DNA from: Dermatophagoides farinae
Lineage: Eukaryota > Arthropoda > Arachnida > Sarcoptiformes > Pyroglyphidae
NCBI RefSeq assembly: GCF_024713945.1
Contig: NC_134679.1
Location: forward strand, 6,267,001-6,331,000
Direction: 5' to 3'
Length of the DNA: 64,000 bases
Of the stretch, positions 1 to 11,028 are shown one piece after another. A program made the translations under genes and the position numbers. Within the stretch, counting starts at the first letter, position 1. The number at the start of each line of letters is the position of its first letter. Under the pieces are notes generated by a model, which saw only the letters and a program-made list of their open reading frames with translations, was not told where the DNA came from and ran no database searches.

Positions 1-780
1 TTCTAATCTCACATCATATGATGATTGAAATTCATCGACGAATTTTGGAAGATACATAATCCATTTTTTTGTGTTTATCTCTCTTTTTTTTGAATACAAC
101 GATTTGATACCGTTTTTTTTCTAGACATAGATAATCAAACAAAAGTTACAAAAAAAAAATTGCACACACACACACAAACACAACAATATAAGGAATATTG
201 ATGATCATCATCATTTCCACCGTATAGCCGCCCTTCAACAAACGAAACAAAATGAAACAACAAAAAAAATTTCAAACACACAATTCAAATCTTCCATACA
301 TTGAATTTTCGTTTGTCTGTTTTTTTTCTGGAAAAGTATTCCTTTGATTTCAACAACAACAACAACCACTAATCAATTTTTATTGATTTTATTTTTTTTA
401 TGTTTTTCTTCTGTTTTTTTTTTTTTTTGGTTATTTTAAATCTTTTGAAAAAAATATTTAGATATACCAGAATCAATACACACACACACACACACAGAGA
501 ATCCATTATCATCATCATTGTCGTCGCCATTATCATCATCATTATTATCATAAATGATCATTTTCATCATCGTTATCATCAATATAATCTACCATTTAAT
601 GTGTACTGCTATCTTTTTGTCATTCAACAACAACAACAACAAAAAAGACAAAAAATTCTAATCCATCTCTTTATATACAGAATTCACACACACACGCCTA
701 TCAGAACAAAAAAAATTTGATCTTTTTTTTCGTTTTTTCTTTTTAAAAAATTTTTTTTTTAAATATAAATATATCACAGA

Positions 781-801
781 TACACACACACACACACACA
801 C
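781..801. repeat. (CA)n microsatellite
   Basis: About ten uninterrupted CA units, one of many such tracts in the first 2.5 kb. They are interspersed with CAA and ATC triplet runs and homopolymers. Confidence 0.9.
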
Positions 802-1443
802 ATCGATTTATGAATATTTAATTATTAATTATAATGAATAAAACAAAACAAAAATCTAAATTTGACGTTTTTCATATGTTGAACATGTGATCGAATGATT
901 CAAGTTGTTTTTCTCTTTTTTTTCAATTTTATTTTTCTCATGTGACGATTTAAGATTTTCAATTTTTTTTTTTTTATTTTTATTGCTACCGCATTTTTTT
1001 AAATGCAGGTCATTTCTCTTTCTCACTATCTTTTTTCTTGGTGATTTTTTTTCAGATCCGCATGTTTATCATATTTGTGCCTGTTTGTTGTTGTTGTTGT
1101 TGTTTCCACCATAATCCATGACATTGAACTTGGATATACATTTCACCCATTCATGATCCATTTTTGTCACTTTAAATGTGTCATCATCATCATAATCATC
1201 ATCGTTTTTTAGTTATTTTTAATTTCCAAGGTTTGAAAATTTTCTGACCAAAAATATTGAAATTTTTTTTCAAAAATTAATTAATTTTTTAATCTCATTA
1301 TGTGATGAATGTTCGAATCTTCTTGTGTACCAGAAATGTGTGTGTGTGTGAATGAATGTAGTTTTGTTAGCCCGAAAAAAGGAGAAGAAGTGGTAAAATT
1401 GGAATTTTTTTTTGTATGTGAAAAAATGTGTTCTATATAGCTC

Positions 1444-1470
1444 GTGTGTGTGTGTGTGTGTGTGTGTGTT
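1444..1470. repeat. (GT)n microsatellite
   Basis: About thirteen uninterrupted GT units, among the longest dinucleotide tracts in the window. A second, shorter TG tract lies about 100 bp upstream. Confidence 0.9.
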
Positions 1471-2589
1471 CATTCTATCCGTATCCGTATTTTTCATCTC
1501 TATGTATGTGTGTGTGTTTCGAGAATAGAATTTTCGATTCATTAAATTGAAATGAAATGGAAAGAAATGAATTGAATGAATGAATGTGAAAAATAAACGG
1601 GTCATCATCCTATTTGTTAATGTTGTTGTTGTTATTGACACTACACCATATATACTGTATATGTGTATGTAAACTTTTTTTTTTTGTTTTCCACAAAAAT
1701 GAAAATCAACCATAGTTAACGGTTTTTTTTTCTTCTCTTGATTCGTGTTTGTTTTCACCAATCAATGATTTTTGAAAATTAACAAAAATTTTTTCCTTGT
1801 GTAATAAATTATCCATTATCAGTTTTCTGCCAAGTCATCCAAAACTCTACAATAAGAGAATTTTTTTTTGTTGTCGAATATAATCTATAGTCAACAAATA
1901 TTACCTCGTAATAAAATTAAAAAAATAATAGAAAAGTTCTTGTTTTGTACCCAACCACAGATGAATTTGTATTTTTTTTTCTTCATCTGTGATGATTCGA
2001 AATTCCTTATGAATGGTGTATTCATCATCATCGTCATATATTCTATTCTTAGTGTTGTGTTGTTCATCATTGATAATTCTGTTGTGTTTGAATGACATCA
2101 AATAAAAAAAAACGTCATCCACATACACACCTAACATACAGATTTACTCATACGGATGTGCAATATATCATCATCATCATCATCATTATCATTGAATCAG
2201 TGAAAGAAAAGAAAAATTCTAACCATCGTTTTAATCAACAACAACAACAACAACAACAACAAAAGTTTAAGGGGGAAAGAAAAGTAGGTGAATCTTAACC
2301 GTATAACAAATAGACACAAATAAACATGGCAAACAATCGTATATATCTTGATCATGTGTTTAAATAATTTTTGTTTGGTTTTATTTTTTTTTTCTTGGTC
2401 GATTTCGGTATCTAGGTACATTCGTTACCGACACAGAATCGTTTGTTTTTTTTCAATCATTCAGTGATGTGAATTCAATTTAAGGAAAAAATTTTTTTTT
2501 TTATTTTGACCATAAAAAAGCAATAATTTAAATAATCGTTTTGATTCGATTACAAAAAAAAAACAAAATATTACCAACGACTATTCAAG

Positions 2590-5075
2590 ATGATGTCAAA
2601 AATTCTTATGAATATAACATTATTCCATACAAAATTGATTGTAAATACATATACGGCATTATCATTACCATTTTATGCTATTTATCAAAAACCATGGCAA
2701 CGTCTCAAGATTTCCAATCAAATATATTCACAAATGATATCGAAAACATCCGATTCCGTTGTATGGACACGTAACGGACCACCAGGTACTAAACCTATAA
2801 CACAATGTTCAACGTATTTGGAAGCATTCAAATTTATGGATCGTTCAAGACCATCGATTGGTGTTCGTGAAATTTTGGATGAAAAAATTTCATTCGATGA
2901 AGAAGGTAATTGAAATAAAAAATTACAAGAAATAATCAAATCAAACACAAATTTTAATTTTTCCATTTTCAAATCTATTTGGTACACCCATCATTGACGA
3001 CATTAATAGGTTTACCAATTACGATTGATGGTAAAATTTTAAAGAAAATTGTTCTTGATGATAAATATAAATGGATGACCATTGGTGAAGTATTGGATCA
3101 AATTGATGCGATTGCCAAAGGTTTACATGATATTGGTGTTCGAAAAGGTGATAATGTTGTTATCTATGCGGATACATCTCCGAATTGGTTTTTTACATCG
3201 ATGGCATTGGCTAAATTAAGTGCCATTACTGTAACATTGTTTGCCAATCTTGGTGATTCCGGCGTTATTTATGGTATCAACCAAACAAAAGCAAAACATG
3301 TGATTACATCGGAAGAATTGAAAGAAAAAATGCTCACTTATATTGATCGATTATCAGATGTTCAACATATTATTTATTATCCACGTCCGAAAAATGCACC
3401 ACCGATTCCACGTATCGATGAAATTGAAATGCCAGAAAATCTTAAAATTACATCCTTTGATGATATGACCGATAAAGGTGCTAAAATGCCTCCAATTGAA
3501 TTTAAGCTGCCCGAACCAGATGATCTAGTATTAATAATGTATACATCTGGAACGACCAGTCTTCCTAAAGCTGTGATGATCAATCATCGAATGTTATTGT
3601 CAAGTATAAATAGTGTCACCACCTATTTCGAACATTTAGATGTCAATGTAGAAGATTTAACTATGGCATCGTTTTTACCTTTAAGTCATATTTATGGTTA
3701 TGTGTTCAATATTCTCTTATTCATCAGTAAGTACATTTGTCACAATGAAAAAAAAAATTCCTCAATCAATGTTGATTATTTTTTTTTTTTTTTTTTAGAT
3801 GGAACAAAAATTGGTTTTGCCACACCATTTACATTGTTAAATTCATCACCGGCTCATGTACCCGGACAAACCGGTGATCTAAGGCTAATACAACCGGATT
3901 TTTTTGTTGTCGTACCATTAATATTGGAAAGATTTCAGAAAGAAATCTATGCACAATTAAATCGTCGTGGATTTCTTGCCTCACCATTGTTTACATATTT
4001 TATGGAATATAAAAATCGTTGGCTCGCTCGTGGATTCCGTACGCCCATTATTGATCGAATAATTTGTGAAAAAATTAAAGAACAATTTGGCGGTAAAATT
4101 GATATGATCGGTGTAGGTGGTGCTGCATTACATACATCGATTGAAAAATTTACTAGAGCCGCTTTAGATGTAGAAATTACTAATGGTAAATTATGATGAA
4201 ACCTTTTTTTGAAAACATTTATCTTTTAATACAATTTTTTTCTTTTTCTTTACATAGGTTTTGGTTGTACAGAAACATGTGGTGGTGTTTATGTCAAATC
4301 GCCAAAGGATCTAACACTTGGTACAGTTGGTACACCATGCGATAAAGTTTTTGGCAAATTGATTGATTGGCCTGAAGGTGGTTATACAACACAAGATAAA
4401 CCTAATCAACGTGGTGAAATCGTTATTGGTGGTGATATGGTTGCTGCTGGTTATTTTGGAATGCCCGAAGAAACGAAAGAAAGTTTTTATCGTGATGAAA
4501 ATGGTATTCAATGGTTTTATACAGGTGATATTGGTGAAATTAATCCCAAAACTGGACAATTGAAAATTATTGATCGAAAAAAAGATTTAGCCAAATTGGC
4601 CAATGGTGAATACGTGTCTCTTGGAAAGGTAATGTATTTGTTTCAACAGGAAAAAAAATTAGTAATAAATTCAATTTTCATTGATTAGATTGAGACCGGA
4701 TTACGATCATCACGTTATGTGGAAAATATTTGCATTTGTACAGAAATGTTTTCCAATGATTTAGTTGCATTAATCACACCGAATCGTAAAATTGTTAAAG
4801 AATTGGCTAAAAGTTTGAATAAAAGTCAACTAAGTCATCCGGAACGATGTCAAGATGAAGAAATCATAACCATTGTACATGCATCAATAAAAGAAACCGG
4901 GCAAAGAGCTGGCCTGAAATCGAAAGAAATACCAACAAGAATTAATCTTTGTTCCGAAGAATGGACACCGGATAATAATCTATTGACAGCGGCATTTAAA
5001 TTGAAACGTAAAAATGTATATCAATATTATGAGAAAGAAATTCGACAAATGTTCAATTCGATGACCAACAAATGA
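2590..5075 (+). CDS. Acsl: long-chain acyl-CoA synthetase, ACSL3/4 type
   Basis: Activates long-chain fatty acids to acyl-CoA via an acyl-adenylate, at ER, mitochondrial or lipid-droplet membranes. Five exons fit in phase: 2590-2905, 3010-3726, 3799-4185, 4258-4628, 4689-5075, giving 725 residues (vertebrate ACSL3/4 are about 710-720). An N-terminal hydrophobic segment (about residues 5-30) matches the membrane anchor of the long ACSL3/4 isoforms. Then come the REIL box, the ATP-binding loop YTSGTTSLPKAV, the GFGCTETCGG adenylate motif, WFYTGDIGE, and the FACS signature around IDRKKDLAKLANGEYVSLGK. The P-loop differs from the usual SGTTGxPKG (Gly to Ser, Gly to Ala). The 72-bp second intron has no stop and is a multiple of three, so unspliced RNA would still be readable. 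An ATG directly follows the first, giving Met-Met. Family assignment is firm; exon 1 is less certain. Confidence 0.9.
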
Positions 5076-5276
5076 AAAATCTCAACGAAAATTTGATAAT
5101 TTTTTTTCAACAAAACAAAAAATCATATTATGACAATTTCAAGACAAACACCTCTGTCTTCTTTACAGATGAATTGTTCAATTTTTTGTATTTATTTAAC
5201 ACACACAACAGCGAAAAAAAATGATGAGTAAATTTAAATAAATTTTTTTTTTAATTTAAATTAATCAAAAAAAAAT

Positions 5277-7326
5277 ATGGATCCTTTTTTGAGTCGGGTA
5301 ATATACGCATGCGTAATTGGTTTGTATTTAAATTTTTACAACGGCCCATTCGATTCAACGGCCACATTTTTTGTTTTTTGCTATAGATTATCATCATCAC
5401 CAAAAATGCATTTGGATCAATTGTTACGATATGAAAACGGAAGAAAATTATTCATGGAATTTCTTCGTAAAGAATTTAGTGAAGAAAATCTTGAATTTTG
5501 GCTTGAATGTCAACGATTGAAGAATATGATCATCATAGATGATAAATCGGTTGGTATATAATATGTTTGCAATGGATTTCATATTTTTGTTTTTCATTTT
5601 TATTTCTAAATTAGAATAAAACATTGATTAAAGAAATTTATTCCAAATACATTTCGTTGAATGGTTCGAAAACCATTAACATTGATTGTAAAACATTGAA
5701 AACAATCCGAATGAATATAAATAATCCAACGATCAATATATACGACCAGGCAGCTAGACATGTTTTTGAATTGATGAAAAATGATTCATATGAACGTTTT
5801 TTACAGACTTCTGAATATCGAAATTTCCGATCAAATTTATCGATGAAAAATACTGATAGATTATCATCAAATCGAAAAAGAAAATCCATCCCTATAAATC
5901 CAATTGACGATTCTATCCGATCCAATCGGTTAGAACAAACCGGTTATTATCGTGATACTGATAATCGATCACCTCAAATTCAAATTTATCAAAATTCACC
6001 AATTCTGGCACGAAGATGGACAAATCATCAATTCATCAAAGTAATCATGCCGAATGGATCACATGAATTTGTTTCCATCATACAACAATCAACGATTGGT
6101 TCAGTGATTGAAAATCTATTGATGAAAAGATCTATGAAAAATTATCGCTTCAAAATTATTGCCATCAAAAATAATAAGGTAATCAAGCTATTGAAAATGA
6201 TTTTTTTTGGTGATATATTGATGATTATAATTTGAATTTAGGAAATTGAACCAACTAGAAACATTTCATCACTAGTCAAGACTGATATCCGTATCGAACG
6301 AGTGATAAATTTTTCCCTTCGTTTTCCCGAAGGTTATATGTTGAGCATTGAAACCAATCCGAATAAATTGGCATACTATACAATTAAATCGATATTGACC
6401 AGATTCGGAATCGTCATTCATGATGTTGAATTGGTATTTGTTTTGAGTAATGTTTTTTTTCCCATTCAAGTCAAATTTAACCAGAATATTTTTCTTTTCA
6501 GACAACTGAAAATGGTGTCACACTTTACGTTAATTCATTGCTGAAATCCTCTTCAATTCTTGACGAATGTGTAATCAATGTCAAATATATGAGCAGTCTT
6601 CGAACATTTTTAGATTTGAGTGATTTCACTGATCTCAATCCATTGATCGATGATGGTATCATTATCAAATCGGTTAAATTTAAAAAATATCACACTCAAA
6701 AGGAAAAACCATTTGATTTTTTCGCAATCGATTGTCGTGATGATGGTCAATCGAAAAATTTGAAAATGGTTAAATGTGAAAATTCGTTATATGAAAATGT
6801 CGACAACAATCCGGTGGAAGATTTGGAAAATGTCAATCTTGAAAATTTAAGTTTTAGTAGTGAAACTAAAACCGAAGAATTCCTGCAAAATATGATGTTG
6901 AACGAACCGAATCGATTTAAATTCACCTGCGCGACAGGAGAACAAAATTATGAAAATGTACAAGTTAAAATGAAAGAAATCGGTGATAATGATAATAATG
7001 GAGTAAACAATAATCATTTACATCATGCACGTCTCGTTTATATCGATGAACCATTCTATGAAAATGATCAGATTATTAAACGAGAAGAAATTAAACGAAA
7101 AAATATTTCAAAATTACCAAGAACCAGTGAGAATCAGACCGAAAGTCCTTTTACGAAATATATTCAAAAATCAATGAAATTCTCTAAATCACAATGTTCA
7201 GAATGCCGGTCACCACCATCACAATCGAAAGATTTCTTTGATCCAAGTCAATGTCCAGATTTAATTTCCACATGTACTCCAAGAACTCGAATAAGAACGT
7301 TATCTAAATTTCATAAATTCGTTTAA
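5277..7326 (+). CDS. loco: RGS12/RGS14 (loco)-like regulator of G-protein signalling
   Basis: A GTPase-activating scaffold for G-alpha-i/o linked to Ras-like GTPases. Exons 5277-5549, 5615-6178, 6242-6433 and 6502-7326 join in phase 0, giving 617 residues. The RGS domain is clear (FLRKEFSEENLEFW through the RFL helix). It is followed by two tandem Ras-binding domains (one from about QFIKVIMPNGSHEF, the second from FSLRFPEGYMLSIE). This RGS-RBD-RBD order is diagnostic of RGS12/14. A GoLoco-like stretch, EEFLQNMMLNEPNRF (6874-6918), keeps the spacing but lacks the usual QSxRMDDQR residues. The start is uncertain. The frame opens with an ATG at 5277, but 5304-5315 is a promoter-like palindrome and 5386 ends a strong poly-T splice acceptor. 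The true start may be the ATG at 5406 or an upstream exon. The gap to the preceding gene is only 201 bp. Confidence 0.85.
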
Positions 7327-7435
7327 ATTATTGGAATTTTTAATTTGTAACTTTATCTGTGAATTGCTCCACATTTGCCACGTGATTATTGAAATTTTTC
7401 GAATAAAAAAAAAAAAATTTGTGAAAATCAAGAAA

Positions 7436-8056
7436 ATGTCTCTCGAATTGAATACTCTTGATCATTTGTTTAAAATTCAAAAAATCATCGATAATGATAA
7501 ATTTATTGATCCACGTTTATCATCCTATTATCGTTGGCTATTTAATAATCAATGCGATCAATATGAATCTTGTTTAGCAATTCATCCAGAATCATCGAAA
7601 ACTGAACCTAACAACAACAACAACAACAAAGAATTGGCAAATCTACCGGAATTATGTCCGAATTGTTGGAGCTCAATGGCTAGATTTCGATTAATACCGA
7701 AAAAAACAAAACACAAGAAACGAATGAAAAAAGGAAATAATTTCAATCATAACATCATGAATGCTAAATGTAAAAATTGTGAATCTAAATTTAAATTCAA
7801 AGCTTTAAGTCGATCACAGCAACAGAATATACAAGAATCGAAAAAAATAATTAATAGAACCAATATAACACCATCAAAATCATCGATTAGTGTCAATTCG
7901 AAGACGCAGAAAAAAGTGATCAATCAATCAACACCGACAACAAGTCAAAACAGTAAAGAGATGTTACAGAAATTTTTGATTAATTCAAAGAAGAAAAGAA
8001 ATCTTGATGGTCATACAAAACTATCTACGTTTCTTCAACAATGTTTTGATAATTGA
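7436..8056 (+). CDS. small zinc-ribbon protein, C18orf21/RMP24-like
   Basis: A single-exon gene of 206 residues. Visible: an N-terminal helical stretch with YYRWLF, a CPNC pair (after LPEL), a basic segment with RLIPKK, a second CKNC pair, then a Ser/Thr/Lys-rich region and a hydrophobic C-terminal helix (STFLQQCFDN). The spacing CPxC, RLxPK, CKxC, TP-rich linker and C-terminal FL helix matches human C18orf21 (reported as the RNase MRP subunit RMP24), related to Rpr2/Snm1 zinc ribbons. If correct, it would be a nucleolar protein for pre-rRNA processing. The identity rests on architecture and short motifs only, so it is tentative. The ATG at 7436 lies only 109 bp after the stop of the preceding gene. 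The frame extends upstream without an ATG in good context. An Asn repeat (about residues 60-65) reflects a CAA-type tract. Confidence 0.55.
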   Translation: MSLELNTLDHLFKIQKIIDNDKFIDPRLSSYYRWLFNNQCDQYESCLAIHPESSKTEPNNNNNNKELANLPELCPNCWSSMARFRLIPKKTKHKKRMKKGNNFNHNIMNAKCKNCESKFKFKALSRSQQQNIQESKKIINRTNITPSKSSISVNSKTQKKVINQSTPTTSQNSKEMLQKFLINSKKKRNLDGHTKLSTFLQQCFDN

Positions 8057-8340
8057 ACAACAAAATCCACTAAAATAATGATGGATTCTTAATCGATCGT
8101 GAAACGTTCTCTTTACGTTTTTTTTCAATTTCGTTTGTACATCGTTTCTGAAGGTGTAACAGAAAAAAAATCATTGCATGGATACTATCATTATTGAGAT
8201 TGCAACCATTTGCATCATTTGTTAATATCTCAAACAATAGTTGTGTCCTGCGCGTCAACATCACTAAATTTGGTTGATAATTATTGCGTTTGGCTCTCAT
8301 CATAATCATTTCTCTGTTGATATTCGTCGAACGTGAAACA

Positions 8341-10389
8341 ATGAGTTTAACGTTAACCGAAAATTTTTCATTGACATTCGATTCGAGCAGTGATGCTCGA
8401 TTGGATTTTTTCTTCCATGTTATCGAAGGTTCAAGCTCGGAACGAACCACTGAATTATTGGAAAAATCATGGTCACAATCACCATTAGATACGATGAAAA
8501 TGATAATCAATTGTCGTGATATACGTGGCGGAAAAGGAATCCGCCCACAAGCATTGATCTGTTTACAATGGCTTTACAAGAATCAATACGACAATCTTTT
8601 GCTTAATTTGGCTCATTTTGATGAATTTGGCTGCTGGAAAGATTATCTAAATCTATTGTTAATTGCTTTGTTCGATGTTCTACCTCATGATGTTGATACA
8701 TCGGATAAAAAAACTAAAAAGTATGTGAAATTTAAACATTGCTTTAATTTAATAAAATTATTAATTAATTTTTCTCTTGTTTCAATTGATTACAGATACC
8801 ATACACATGTTAACCGTTTCGATACTGTGATATTACGATCATTTCCAAAAATTAAACGACAAGAATTGGAAATGATACCCACTGTTGTTCGTCAAGTTGA
8901 ACGTAAATTTATTGTCAATGATGAATCGCAAAAAAAAATCGTACGACAAATAATCACTGAACGTAATCTTGATGGAAAGAAATTTGAATATAAACAAGTG
9001 AACAAATATTTTCCCCAAAAGAATCCTGATGCCAAAAAATTTTTCTATAAATTCAAGACTGATAAAGCTAAATTGAAAAAATTGAATGAATATCGTCGAG
9101 AATATTTTAATAAGATTTATGAAAATGATACAAAATTTCGACAGCTTTACGATAGAATTGTTGATTTGTTTGCACAACAACTAGCCAAAGATTATGGTTA
9201 TTTGAAAGAGGAAAATTTCAACAAAATATCGTTGACTTCCAAATGGCTTCCCAATCGTAATCGATTTTTTGATAAATATTTTTTCATTTTGGGACCTGTT
9301 GCTAAGAAATTTTTCGAATTACAACCAGAAATATTAATCGAAATCCAATCTACTAAACGGAATGATGAAAAACAAATGATTATATTGTTATCACGTATTT
9401 GTACCAAATTAAGACGTCAAATTCAGGTGTCAGAAATTTTTATGTCTTCAAAATCATGGGAAACAATCGATTATAAACATGTACCATCAGTGGCCATGCT
9501 ACGATATCGTCAAGCATTCATTCGAAATGATCATGAACGATTCAATGAATTTATCGGTTCCAAATCATTGAATGCAGGTGCCTTGACTCCTGCTGATCTA
9601 GTCAAACAAGTTATGGATGGTACCATTCTTGGTGTTGATCTTTTCAATGCGGATATACCAGAAAATCTTGATGAACAAAAGTTGACTAGTCTGAAAGCTA
9701 TCGATAACCAATGGCGATCACTTGTCAATAATGTTCGCGCAAATGGGTCATTATTGGCTACGAATACTTTGGCCGTATGTGATGTAAGCGGTTCGATGTG
9801 TTACACACCACAAGCGATTAAACCGATCCACGGTGCTATCGGTTTGACATTGTTCTTAATGGAAATCGCTGATAAAGCTTGGAATAATCGTTGCATTTCA
9901 TTCTCAGAGACTCCTTCATTCCATCAAATCGATATGACAAAACCATTGGTTGAACGTTGCAAACAAATGGTCAAATGTAGTTGGGGAATGAATACCGATC
10001 TGAATCTAGTATTTGATCTGATATTGAATTATGGTAAAGAGAATAAATTGACTAGTGAACAAATGCCGAAAATATTGTTCATATTCACCGATATGGAATT
10101 CGATTGTGCCATTCGTGAAAAAACTAATTATGAAAGTTTTAAAATTCAATATGAACTAGCTGGTTATCGAACACCTTTCATTATATTCTGGAATCTTAAA
10201 GGTGAAAAAACGAGCAAATCAACTCCGGTAAAATACAATCAAGATGGTGTTCTCCTATTATCTGGTTTCTCGGCACAAACATTTAAATTTTTATTCAGCG
10301 TTAAAGATTTCTCTGAAATAACACCATTGGTTATGTTATTGAAAATAATCAATGATCCTCGATATGATTGTATCAAAGTTATTGATTGA
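8341..10389 (+). CDS. DUF2828 (TROVE/vWA-like, mimivirus L728-like) protein
   Basis: Two exons, 8341-8720 and 8796-10389, giving 657 residues. The intron (75 bp, GTATGT..TTACAG) is in frame and free of stops. The N-terminal half carries DUF2828 hallmarks: LLEKSW, DTMKMIINCRDIRGGKG, DEFGCWKDYL, and later VPSVAMLRYRQAF and LNAGALTPADLVK. The C-terminal half is a von Willebrand A domain with an intact metal site: DVSGSM, WGMNTDL, and FTDMEFD before the AGYRTPFIIFWNLKG stretch and a closing LLSGFS. The family is related to the Ro60/TROVE-vWA fold and is thought to act in RNA or RNP handling; the molecular role is unknown. The family is best known to me from fungi, plants, protists and giant viruses, so its presence here is notable. 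The start is the first in-frame ATG. Confidence 0.85.
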   Translation: MSLTLTENFSLTFDSSSDARLDFFFHVIEGSSSERTTELLEKSWSQSPLDTMKMIINCRDIRGGKGIRPQALICLQWLYKNQYDNLLLNLAHFDEFGCWKDYLNLLLIALFDVLPHDVDTSDKKTKKYVKFKHCFNLIKLLINFSLVSIDYRYHTHVNRFDTVILRSFPKIKRQELEMIPTVVRQVERKFIVNDESQKKIVRQIITERNLDGKKFEYKQVNKYFPQKNPDAKKFFYKFKTDKAKLKKLNEYRREYFNKIYENDTKFRQLYDRIVDLFAQQLAKDYGYLKEENFNKISLTSKWLPNRNRFFDKYFFILGPVAKKFFELQPEILIEIQSTKRNDEKQMIILLSRICTKLRRQIQVSEIFMSSKSWETIDYKHVPSVAMLRYRQAFIRNDHERFNEFIGSKSLNAGALTPADLVKQVMDGTILGVDLFNADIPENLDEQKLTSLKAIDNQWRSLVNNVRANGSLLATNTLAVCDVSGSMCYTPQAIKPIHGAIGLTLFLMEIADKAWNNRCISFSETPSFHQIDMTKPLVERCKQMVKCSWGMNTDLNLVFDLILNYGKENKLTSEQMPKILFIFTDMEFDCAIREKTNYESFKIQYELAGYRTPFIIFWNLKGEKTSKSTPVKYNQDGVLLLSGFSAQTFKFLFSVKDFSEITPLVMLLKIINDPRYDCIKVID

Positions 10390-11028
10390 TTGATTGAATT
10401 TTAATTGATAAAAAATAAAAATAAAAATTTTATATAATCATTTCACATTTTCATTAATCGAACATTTTTGTGTTTCGTTCAATTTCTTTAAATTATAAAA
10501 AATTTTACGCCATCTGGTGATCTGAAATTGAGTTGTAATGAAATTTGAAATGTAATGAAAAAAAATAGAAAGAAAATATGAATAAAAAGGTTTTTTTAAT
10601 GATTGCCCAAATATGGTTGGCCATTTTTGCTGGAATTGTTTTTTTTTTTTGTTTTAAATAAGGTTATTTCGTTCAATATATTTATAAATATAAGATAGAA
10701 ATAAATAAATGAGAAATTGATAAATCGTCTGATCGTTGAAAAATCTGAAGCAATCCCAGACTTATTTGTGTGTGTGTGTGTGTGTGTGAGTGTATGTCGG
10801 TGTGTATGTTTTGGTGTTATTTGATCCAGGTTTTTCCGGTATCGACTATCATTATCACATGATGAAGGAGAATAAATTCGTATCGATGCGACTGGAATAT
10901 TATAAATGTTGATGACATGAAATACTTTTCATTTGTTAAGAATGTGTAGAATTATTAATTGAGTACATTGTTGAATGATGTGCATGTTGTGTTTGTTGAT
11001 GCTGCCGCTGATGGTTGTTTGTAATAGT
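10390..11028. other. convergent intergenic region
   Basis: Lies between the 3' ends of the DUF2828 gene and LDB. AATAAA-type signals start just past the plus-strand stop (about 10413). A TG tract lies at about 10768-10788. The sequence acgccatctggtg at 10507-10519 resembles half of a CTCF-type insulator site. The rest is probably LDB 3' UTR. Confidence 0.5.

Larger units (their letters stand above)
1..2589. other. gene-free, simple-repeat-rich stretch
   Basis: No open frame here looks like a protein. Every longer frame is made of translated microsatellite (Thr-His, Ile, Phe, Lys runs). The stretch holds CA/TG tracts, CAA and ATC triplet tracts and long poly-T runs. The last part before 2590 is presumably the promoter and 5' leader of the acyl-CoA synthetase gene, but I see no clear core-promoter motif. 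Confidence 0.6.

Noticed and set aside
478-802. Regular short repeats that could suggest an array
   Set aside because: They are simple CA and CAA microsatellites with no conserved repeat-spacer structure; not CRISPR, and the genome is eukaryotic.
8070-8510. 146-codon minus-strand frame overlapping the DUF2828 start
   Set aside because: It is antisense to a clearly conserved exon, has no family resemblance and no splice support, so it is a shadow frame.
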